From Leucosporidium creatinivorum (taxonomy: Eukaryota; Basidiomycota; Microbotryomycetes; Leucosporidiales; Leucosporidiaceae): a stretch of 64,000 bases of DNA. Under the pieces are notes generated by a model. It was not told the origin of the DNA, ran no database searches, and was given only the letters and a program-made list of their open reading frames with translations. Where the stretch lies: the NCBI GenBank assembly GCA_001600635.1, contig BCKL01000007.1:1091777-1155776 (forward strand), given 5' to 3'. Position 1 is the first letter of the stretch, and every line of letters begins with the position of its first letter. Below, piece after piece: positions 44,589 to 52,982 of this stretch. Both the position numbers and the translations under genes were made by a program.

Positions 44589-45355
44589 CTACAACCTCTG
44601 ACTCTTGCTCCCTCGCCTGACATTCAAACGCCCAACGAAGCTCCCACCTCTTCCAAGATCCGTCTGCAAGCCCTTCCACACCGCCAGCGCCGTCCCATGC
44701 GTCATAGACAGCGCTTCCCTCACGCTATGTGTACCGTGACTATACTTGAACCAATGCATGAGCTCGTCCGTCGACCATAGATCTTCGTCAATGATGGCTT
44801 TGGCCGCCCTCGGGACCTGGCTCCCTCGCAGGCCGTTGTAGCGAAGGAAGGAGTGAATCTGCGCCGTATTGGGTATTTCCGTCGATGGTGAGGGCGGTAC
44901 GGGAGTCGCCTCGTGCAGCTGAGCCTGCAGCTGCTCGAGACCAAAGTACTCGGGATCGGCCAGGAGGTTGAGTGTCGCCTGCTCCACGCTCATGGAGCTC
45001 GGTAGTCCGCCAAGATTGAGCGGCGTAATCCTGTATCCCGACAGATGCTCGACGATCAAAGCGAACAGCTGAGGGTTCCGGTCGAGGTAGATGACTTTGG
45101 TTGTCGCTTCGGCGAACCCATGGTCCAGGAAAGCGGCGGTAAAGTAGTTGGGCGAGTCTTGGGTGATTTGAGAGTGAGAGAGGGAGAAGGTGACGCCGCG
45201 AGTTATGATGGTGTAGGACTCGGGGGGAGCTGGGAAAGAGGTGGGAGGCTGAGGAGATGGACGAGATGTCGAGGGCGATCGAGGTGCTGTGGGAGGGTGT
45301 GAGCTCAAGTAACTCATAATGAGATGTAGTAGAATCGCTCACCAAGAGCAGACAT
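44589..45355 (-). CDS. BTB/POZ domain protein, family member 5
   Basis: Exons 45355-45343 (13 bases, MSAL plus one base) and 45286-44589; 236 residues in frame. BTB domain: PESYTIITRGVTFSLSHSQI, DSPNYFTAAFLDHGFAEATT, LDRNPQLFALIVEHLSGYRI, then LLADPEYFGLEQLQAQLHE. The C-terminal region (IHSFLRYNGLRGSQVPRAAK, VREALSMTHGTALAVWKGLQ) parallels the SHEYLT/MGRQ tail of members 1 and 4. Convergent with the methyltransferase. The shared exon structure shows it belongs to the same expansion even though it lies 9 kb from the others. Confidence 0.8.
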
Positions 45356-45763
45356 GCTGGCGAGCCTTTGATCAGAAGCAGCGTGAGAATCAGGAGGACA
45401 AGAAGCGATTCGAGCTCGGTCGGCTGTGAAGAGGGTCGGAAAGGGGTCGAGGTGATTCGGTGCAGCCTATTCAAACTCGAATAGCCTACGTTTCTATGTT
45501 TCTACTTTCCTACATAGCCAGAATCGCGCTTGCCCATCGATTGCCCCTCAATATCTCCGCTCGAGCCGTCGACTCCCGACTTCGACGTTTCGACTCGTTC
45601 TGCAGCTCTCCCTCCTTCCCTTCACTTTGCCTCGTCTCTCTCGCCCGTGCAGCGCCCGCTAGACTGCTGGATCTACCGCCCTACAGCCTCTGATCTCCCT
45701 GCCGCCCTCGGATCGCCTACATCTCGCCTCATCTCTGAGCCAACTCGCCACCAAAAAGACGCC
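45356..45763. promoter_or_regulatory. Divergent promoter, BTB member 5 / BNA2
   Basis: About 400 bases. The BNA2 frame stays open upstream to an ATG at 45530, but that extension lacks family similarity, so I treat it as leader. Confidence 0.4.
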
Positions 45764-47560
45764 ATGGCCAGCGGCAGCAGGACCTCGCCTCGAATGGCTC
45801 ATCGCAAGGTGCCTTTCCCCATTCATGATGAGGTGCAGCAAGACTACAGCGCTCTGCCACCAGACCACTTCCTCGCGCAACGTCCCGTCACTCCTCCTCA
45901 ACCCGACTCTGTCATCGCCGAGCGATATTGGTCAGCTCGCGCTCGGCCAGATACCAGCTCGTTGGCTGCAGCGGATTACGATGTTAGTGTCCAAACGGGA
46001 TTCCTGCCGCCAGAGGAACCGGTGCAGCGGCTCGAGGTCGGTGCAGATTGGGAGCTGCTCGAGCAATGTTTGGACGAGGCGCAGGCGGCGGTGAAGCTAT
46101 TGGAAGGGGGAGGAGTAGGCAGGATGGACGAGGCATGGCGGGCGAAGATTCGTGCAGTGAGTACTAGCGGTGATACTGTAGCTCGTTATATCGCTGATCT
46201 TCTCCTCTGTACAGCTGCCGACCCCCTCGACGGAAGTCTTGACGACGCTGCCCCTCCTTCGGCGCGCCCATGTCCTCCTCTCCTTCCTCAGCCACTTCTA
46301 CGTCCACTCGACCTTCCCTGCTACCCTCCGAGTACCCGCTCCCCTCGCCGTACCCTGGGTCCTCGTCAGCGACAAGCTCGGAATCCCTCCCGTCCTCAAT
46401 TACGCCGACACGGTTCTCTGGAACTGGCGCCTGATCGACCCTTCTCGTGGCCTTCGCGCCGAGTGAGTCACTACAGCTGTTCAAGAGCGGTCCAGGCAGC
46501 TGACCCTCTGCTCTACAGCAACCTCGAGATCCCTACGACCTTCACCGGCTCGTCCTCCGAGCGCGCCTTCTTCCTCCTCTCGCTTCTCTGCGAGCTGCAC
46601 GGCCCCAACATCCTCCGCCTCATGTCGGCCACCCTTGACGAGGCCTTCTTCGCTGATGAGGTCGCCCTCGGACGTATCGCCAGCTACCTCGACCGCATCT
46701 CGAGCAGCATCGACGAGCTCACGGTCATCATGCGCGAGGGAACGAAGGGTGGTTTCGGCCACCAAGGGCGCGAGAAGATCGTCCCCGCCGTCTTCTACTG
46801 GGAGATCCGCCCATGGTTTAACGGGGGAAAGTGGTTCTACGAGGGCGTGGGAGAGGATGAGGAGGACATCGAGGCGGGAGGCAAGGAGATGGAGTGGGGA
46901 GGTCCCTCGGCGGGCCAGTCGTCGCTCGTGCACGCTCTCGACCTCTTCCTCGGCGTCGACCACACTCCTCGCCCCACCGCGACCACTGAGTCTACCCCTA
47001 CCTCCACCTCGACCGTCTCGATGGACCCCTCGGCGCCCATCCCTCCTCTCCCTCCCGCCGCTCTCGCCAAAGTCAAGCAGATTCAAGCTTCCGTCCCCAT
47101 CACCGACTCGACCTTCATGGTCCGCGCCTCGCAGTACATGCCCTCCTTCCACCGCGCCTTCCTCCGTCACCTCTCTGCCCTCCACCTCCCCTCCTCGTCC
47201 AACCCTTCGCCGATCCCCTCCCTCCGCACCCTCGCCACGACCTACCCAGTCCAACTCCGCGAGAGCTACGACAACGCCATTACTTCGATGAAGCGCTTCC
47301 GCGATGGACACATGGGGCTCGTCACCGTCTTTATCGTCACGCAGGCGAGGAGGGAGCCGGGCAAGGACACCGTCTTCTGGGCGGGATGGGAGGCCAGGAG
47401 GCTTGAGAAGGAGGCGGAGGAGGCGAGGAGGAGGGCAGAGGATGGGGAGAAGGTTGCGGAGAAGATGATGGGCACGGGAGGGACGGATCTGGTCACTTTT
47501 TTGAAGGCGTGCAGGGATAGGACGACGGAGGCGATGCTCGGCGCTTCGGCTTCGGCGTAG
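45764..47560 (+). CDS. BNA2: Indoleamine 2,3-dioxygenase (kynurenine pathway)
   Basis: Haem enzyme that opens the indole ring of tryptophan to N-formylkynurenine, the first step of de novo NAD synthesis; cytosolic. Exons 45764-46156, 46215-46462, 46519-47560; 560 residues in frame. Family landmarks: YDVSVQTGFLPPEEPV, LLRRAHVLLSFLSHFYVHS, GIPPVLNYADTVLWNW, SASQYMPSFHRAFL-like substrate helix, and YDNAITSMKRFRDGHMGLVT, whose His is the proximal haem ligand. Length exceeds the ~450 of yeast Bna2, owing to a longer N-terminus and a Thr/Ser/Pro-rich insert (about residues 340-390). The start MASGSRTSP was chosen; an in-frame ATG at 45530 would add 78 residues. Confidence 0.92.
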   Translation: MASGSRTSPRMAHRKVPFPIHDEVQQDYSALPPDHFLAQRPVTPPQPDSVIAERYWSARARPDTSSLAAADYDVSVQTGFLPPEEPVQRLEVGADWELLEQCLDEAQAAVKLLEGGGVGRMDEAWRAKIRAVSTSGDTVARYIADLLLCTAADPLDGSLDDAAPPSARPCPPLLPQPLLRPLDLPCYPPSTRSPRRTLGPRQRQARNPSRPQLRRHGSLELAPDRPFSWPSRRVSHYSCSRAVQAADPLLYSNLEIPTTFTGSSSERAFFLLSLLCELHGPNILRLMSATLDEAFFADEVALGRIASYLDRISSSIDELTVIMREGTKGGFGHQGREKIVPAVFYWEIRPWFNGGKWFYEGVGEDEEDIEAGGKEMEWGGPSAGQSSLVHALDLFLGVDHTPRPTATTESTPTSTSTVSMDPSAPIPPLPPAALAKVKQIQASVPITDSTFMVRASQYMPSFHRAFLRHLSALHLPSSSNPSPIPSLRTLATTYPVQLRESYDNAITSMKRFRDGHMGLVTVFIVTQARREPGKDTVFWAGWEARRLEKEAEEARRRAEDGEKVAEKMMGTGGTDLVTFLKACRDRTTEAMLGASASA

Positions 47561-47749
47561 AGGCTATAGATGGAGGGGCTCTTCTGTTTATGATTTGTGC
47601 TAGAGAGACTTTAGTTGCAGTCGTGTTGTAGTGATATCGTCGGTTCCATCGCTCATCCTGAGAGCCCCTAAGCGAGCCGACTCACTGCGAACCGCCCGAG
47701 TCCGCTCTCTCCTTCTGGCACTTCGTCACCTCGTCATGGCGCCGCTGAT

Positions 47750-49948
47750 ATGGCTGCTTCGGATGCTGCTAGTAGGCAGTATGCTTCAGAGCACGCCTCC
47801 CACCCGCTAATACCCTACAACTTGCTACAGCTGTCTTTCAACATTGTCTCGAGCTTCAAGGCTCTCAAGCCCATCTTGCGCAAACGGCGCTACTCGCACG
47901 AGCCCAAGAACCTGAGCTCGGCAGATCGTGCGCGTAGGAGAGCTATCAAGGAGCAGTTGATCTGCTGGGTCGTCTTTGTGAGTCGCGACGACTGGAGCCA
48001 GACGAACCGCGAGCTGACTTAAGGAGCTACAGATCGCTTTCGCATGGGGCGAGAGGCTGGCGGATAGGACGTTGGCATGGATTGTACCCTTCTACAGCCA
48101 GATGAAGGCTGTTCTGCTTCTCTTTATGCTCGCCTGGCGCTCAGTCGTGAGTTCCGCTGTCATTCGCGCTGTTAGCTCGCGTTGGCTGACCTGGCTGATC
48201 CTGCAGGGCTCTCAAATCATCTACAAGAAGGTCATCAAACCGCTCTTGCTTCCCTACGAGCGTCCATTGGACGCGGTCGGCTACATCTTGAACGAGGTCA
48301 TCCAGCTCGTGCTCGCGGCGCTGCTGTTCGCTCCGAGGCGTCTTGGGCAGTGGTGGCAAGGCAAGACAAGGGAACCAGATGTACGTCGCCGCTGCAGCTG
48401 CTCTCAGGACGCCAGACCTAACCTTTGTCGTCGCAGATCCCCTCCATCCTCGTCGGGCTACGCTCCCCTCATCGCCCTCCGCTCGCTCGCACCCTCGCGG
48501 ATTCCATCGAGTCGGCTCAAGCTAGATCAGACGCCGAGGTCAATAAGCGCTTCTCCCGCCCCATCGTCACCTCGCAGCCCGAGCCAGCGCCCGCTCCCGT
48601 CGCTCCCAAGTCGACTCTCCGCCGGCCTCCTTCGACCACCTCCCTCTCGGCTTCCACCTCCCAACGCCCTACCACTGTACCCTTCCGTCCCATTCGACCG
48701 ACCCACTCTCGCGAGCACCTCAGCCTCAGCGCCAGCACGTCTCGACTCCCTCGGACCAGCAACGGCGAGGCTTCGTCCAGTCGCCTCGGCACCAGTACCA
48801 GCGTGTACCCTTCGCTCTCGGCCTCGCAAGGTCCCTCCGAGGTGTGGGGAACCAGCCGAGCCTCCACCTCTCGCCCTCTCGTCCCTTCATCCTCCTTCAA
48901 GGGCAAGCAGAGCGAGTCTTTCGACCCTCTCGCCAACCCCTCCCCTCCTGCATCCTCGCTGTACGCTCCTCGAACCTCTCACAGTACCTCCTCTGCCCCT
49001 CCCGTCCCCATCCATCTCGGCCGCTCGAGCACAGCCGCCCGTAACGCCCTCGCCATCCCTCCACCTCCGTCACCACCTCCACCTCAGCACTCCCCACCAC
49101 GCGCCGAGGTTCCAGCTCCTCAAGTCCCACCCACCCCAGCACCGCCAGGCGCTTTTCGATCTCCCATCGCGGCGCCCTCGCCTCCCCGGTTCCCTCGACC
49201 AGCAGCAGTCGTGTTCGAGGAGCAGAAGCTCGCTGCTGGTTCGCCGAGGGCAAAGGCGAGCAGTGCGATTGCAGGATTGGCAATGGAGCTGGATGGTGGA
49301 TTGGAAGGTGGATTGGCGTTCGGTTTGGCCAAGAAGCAGAAGGCGAGGGGAGCAATTGCCGAGGTGGAGACGGACAGGAAGAGGGTAAGGAGGGGAGAGG
49401 CGGAGGAGAAGCCCAAGGCGGCGCCGAGGAAGGCGAGGAGGAGGGTGCAAGAGTCGGATGAGGAGGAAGAGGAGGAGGAGGGTGAGAGTGAGGACGAGTA
49501 CGTCGAGGAGGCGCCCAAGAAGCCAACTTCGCCGAGGAAACGCAAGGCGCCGGCGCGGGAGCTCAAGGACGAGGAGACAAGCACCACCGAAACGGAGGAC
49601 CGAGTCGCCTCCAGGAAGCTGGCTGCGAGCACGCGCAGGACCGCCACCTCGACCACCAAGCCGACGCCGTCGTCTCGAGTCGCTGCCTCCAAGACGAGCA
49701 TCCCCCTCGCCGCCTCTCGTTTCCGCCTCTCCCGCTCCACTCGCGGCGCTCCCGAATCTGCACCCACCACCGACGACGACACTCCCGCCACCCTCTTCAA
49801 GAAGACCGCTCGAACGGCCGCATCAAGCTCAACGGTCGTCGCCCCTACACGCAAGGCTAGGCGCGTACTCGGTCGTGCTGGGCAGCAGGAAGCTGAGCAG
49901 GAGATGGAGGTCGATGGTGTGCCCGTAGTGAGGAGGCCGAGGCGTTGA
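47750..49948 (+). CDS. REEP/Yop1 (TB2/DP1/HVA22) protein with long disordered tail
   Basis: Four exons (47750-47977, 48033-48146, 48207-48380, 48437-49948) give 675 residues in frame. Residues about 55-170 form a TB2/DP1/HVA22 domain: KEQLICWVVFIAFAWGERLA, WIVPFYSQMKAVLLLFMLAW, IIYKKVIKPLLLPYERPLD, with the paired hydrophobic hairpins that shape tubular ER. Yop1/REEP5 proteins are about 180 residues; this one adds about 500 residues, all in exon 4. The tail is Ser/Pro-rich at first, then strongly charged (KKQKARGAIAE, RKARRRVQES, an EEEEEEE run, SPRKRKAPAR). Such tails could bind microtubules or other proteins, as in REEP1-4, but this is inference. Confidence 0.85.
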
Positions 49949-50528
49949 GCGCTGGGCAATTTCGACTTGCTTTAACCACAGCGTCGAGGCCGAGGTGACG
50001 AGGATCCCCTATATTCGGCACTCGTTCATCGAGAAGTGGACCAATTGCTGCTGAGCTCGTCAACCCTGCTCGTCACCTCGCAGCTCTTCGCAGGCAGGCG
50101 CTGGCTCGGCGGCTCGGCGATACTTCGCTCGACTGGGTCTCAGGAGCATCTCGTCGTGCAGGGTGATACACGCTGAATGTCTCTAAGTACATCACCGCAG
50201 GAGCTGTCTCTGGTGAGCGAAGCTCCCGGGCGGATCTGGATGTGCTGCTGCGCAACGGCGGGAGGACTGCGAAACTCCTCAAGAGGCGGGCAGTCCAGCT
50301 TTCGTGGGTCGTCTTCCTTCGTCTCACTTCTCGCTCTCAGTCACTTCTCTGTAGCTAACCTCAAGGGTGATTCGACTCGAATGCACAAGCTCGAAACCCG
50401 TCGCTGACCTGCTCCTCCTTCTCGCAGCCGGTCCTTGTTCATCAGCAAATCTCTCTATTCGACGTCTCTCCTCGCAATCCACCAGGCACTCTTCCTCGAC
50501 TCTCTTTCATACCTCAACCACCGGCATC
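49949..50528. promoter_or_regulatory. Promoter region of the secreted beta-barrel gene
   Basis: About 580 bases. Pyrimidine-rich and CTC-rich near 50430-50520, just before the start. No gene was recognised. Confidence 0.35.
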
Positions 50529-51485
50529 ATGCACTTCGCTCTCCCCTCCCTCTTCCTCGCCCTCGCCGCTGCCACCTCGGTCGTCGCAAACCATCATCAC
50601 AACGACTTTGCTGCTCGTGCGGTCGCTCCTCAGGGGGACGTGATTGCGCGTCGCTCTTCTCCTTGCGAGGCCTCGTCGTCCAAGAGGGAGAAGAGGATGC
50701 ACAAGCGCTCTCGGTCGAAGAAGCACCTTGGCCGTCGCGGAGGGCCGAACCGTCAGAACTTTGCTCAGGGTGGTAAGTGGGGTCGTGTGAAGTACTGAAT
50801 ATGCTTGTTGAACTCTTGACCCAGCAGGAAATGGCGGCAACCGCCCTTCGGGCTCTCCTCCCTCCGGCGGCAGCTCGAACGGCGACTGGTCGTCTTCCTC
50901 CTCTGAGAACCAGCAAGGATCGTCGTCGTCCGTCGGCAACAGTTCTCGATCGACCTCGTCATCTCAGGCTGCTTCCACTACTACCAGTGAGGGCTCGCAA
51001 GATACCAGCACCTCGGCAGCCGCCTCCTCGACCGCCTCTTCCTCGGGATCGTCTTCGTCCTCTTACAGCGGCGAGGCTACCTTCTTCTACCAAGGTGGAG
51101 TAGCTGGAGCTTGCGGTACTGTCCATTCGGACTCGGACAAGGTCGTCGCTTTGATGTCGACTCTGGTGAGCTCCCTTTTCCTTTCCCTTCGCCGGCGCCG
51201 AGCTGATCTTTCCTTGCTCAGTACGGCGACACGGGCTCGGCGAGTCAGTACTGCGGCAAGACTGTGGTAATCACCAACACTGCCAACGGAGAGTCGGTCA
51301 CGGTGAGTCTCGCTCCTCCTCTTAACTCGGCGCTCGCTGACCCTCCCCCTTGTTAGGCGACCGTCGCCGACGCCTGCCCCTCTTGCACCTCTGAGTACTC
51401 GCTGGATCTCTCCGTTGGTGCTTTTACTAGCATCGGGGATGAGGATACTGGTGTGCTGGACATCACGTGGTACTTCTCGGACTAG
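50529..51485 (+). CDS. Secreted double-psi beta-barrel (expansin/RlpA-like) protein
   Basis: Exons 50529-50772, 50828-51165, 51222-51302, 51357-51485 give 263 residues in frame. A signal peptide (MHFALPSLFLALAAATSVVA) is followed by a basic pro-region with likely Kex2 sites (KREKR, KRSR), a Ser-rich linker (about residues 85-160, probably O-mannosylated), and a DPBB domain: YSGEATFFYQGGVAGACGTV, VVALMSTLYG, GKTVVITNTANGESVTATVA, DACPSCTSEYSLDLSVGAF. The DACPSC and Asp-Leu-Ser motifs are typical of fungal expansin-like/papain-inhibitor proteins of the wall or medium. Enzyme activity is not implied; they act as wall-loosening or inhibitory proteins. Its last exon has a degraded copy at 52438-52580. 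Confidence 0.88.
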
Positions 51486-51834
51486 CCTTCGGTGAGCTGA
51501 GCGCTTCTCGCAGGCGAGCTCCCCTTCGTCGCTTGTGAGCTCGCGCTGACTTCCTCGTCCCCTCGTCCCCCTGAATAGACGGATTGGTGAGACTCTTGCT
51601 GGTCGAGAGTCATGAAGCAAGTCGCTTGGTCGCAGGACGACTGGTGCCGAGCTCGGCGTTGAATCGCTGGTGACGAAATAAAACAGTGCTGCTCATTGAA
51701 TGTTCGCCGAATCTAAGCGATTCCAAAATGTACGCTGGAGCATCGCAAGCATAGAGACCGTCTTGCACCCCCTCAGGAGTTCGGAGTGAGTCAGATAACC
51801 AGCTGGGCGCTCGCTGGCCGCTCTAGATGGATCT

Positions 51835-52195
51835 TGTGCACGCGCTCGGCGTCGGCCTTGCCTTCTCCACTGCCGAAGAAGACGCTGTCCATCTCTTTGA
51901 GAGACTATAGAAGCGAGGAGGTCAATACTTGCGCTGATGTCTGACGCCAATCGCGAGCTCGGCGGAGGCGCCGAGGGCGGCTAGGAGGCGAAGGAGAGCT
52001 GTACTGACCTTGCCCCTGGTTTCTGGGAGAGCGAAAATTATCCATACTATTTTAAATAAAGGGGGAAAGGTCAGCAAGATGCGCCAGCTCGAGAAGCACG
52101 CGAGAAGCAAGCGACCGAGCCCGAACGTACNGACGGCGATCACACAGAAGGCGAGGAAGAAGACGCAGGCGGTGAGTTCGATGCCCTTTAGATAG
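51835..52195 (-). pseudogene. Copy of sugar transporter 3' end (fragment)
   Basis: Minus-strand match to about 53085-53412, including both splice sites around the WIIFALPETKG exon and the start of the SLEEMD exon. Identity is about 97-98% over some 320 bases, much higher than in the flanks, which suggests gene conversion or recent copying. The reading frame after the last exon soon ends and the rest of the transporter is absent. Confidence 0.85.
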
Positions 52196-52437
52196 GTGCC
52201 GTGCAAGTTGATCTCGCCCGTCGAGGCTTTTAGCGGTTCCCGGCCCTTCACAGAACGATGGGTGCCGAATTCGGACTTAAATCGTTGGCGACAGATTGTA
52301 GCAAATCTGAGGAATCGATGTAAGTCGAGTGTGAACGAGAATGTCCGAGAACTATTCTGGAGCACAGTAAGCGTGGTGGCCGTCTTAGTCCCTCTTAGAG
52401 CTCTTTCAGTGAGACTTGCAGCTCGGCGCTCGCTGAC

Positions 52438-52580
52438 CTTCCTCCTTGAGAGGCCATTGTTGCTGACGCCTGGACGTTCTGCACCGCCGAGTACTTGCTG
52501 CGTCTCTCGTTGGTGCTTTTGCTAGCAGGGGATGAAGAGAGCGGTGTATTGGGCATCACGTGGTGCTTCTCGGCTTAGGT
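52438..52580 (+). pseudogene. Degraded copy of beta-barrel gene last exon
   Basis: Plus-strand similarity to 51350-51485: VADAWTFCTAEYLLRL parallels the parent VADACPSCTSEYSLDL, and the end GITWCFSA parallels DITWYFSD. The key Cys pair is lost and small gaps are present. It has no upstream exons. Confidence 0.75.
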
Positions 52581-52982
52581 TTCATGAGTTGAGCGCTTCT
52601 CACTCGAGCGCGTTCGACTCTCCGGCCTTGCGTTTAGTTCTTCGTTGGTCAGATAAATGGTATTGCAGGGCGTCTCGCTGGTCGAGCTTCGTCAAAACAC
52701 TTGCGCTTTCGCTGGGCAATAGGTGCCGAGTTCTGAGTGGAATCGTGTGTGGTGGGAAGTGCAGCAGTGTTGGGCGATCGATGTTGAACAAGTACAAGTG
52801 TGGACATCCGAGATACACTCTAGAGCATAGCGAGCGTTGCGTGGGTGGGAGTCTCTCGAAGCTCTTGAAGTGAGACGACCAGCTCGGCGCTCGCTGGCAA
52901 CTTGAGAAAGCCCGAGACGATGGATGCAGTGTTACGATTAGATCCGACGAATATACCCCTCTATAATCCTTTTAGACCAAGT

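Larger units (their letters stand above)
51486..52982. repeat. Scrambled local duplication of two gene ends
   Basis: Between the convergent beta-barrel gene and sugar transporter lie: a copy of the transporter 3' end (51835-52195); a degraded copy of the beta-barrel last exon (52438-52580); and three diverged copies of a third segment (about 51650-51815, 52250-52437, 52715-52895), each starting near a GTGCCGAG motif. The order fits repeated tandem duplication across the junction followed by decay. Position 52131 is an unresolved base (n). Confidence 0.8.

Noticed and set aside
52131-52131. Single unresolved base n
   Set aside because: Lies within the transporter-end copy; reflects assembly ambiguity between near-identical copies, not biology.
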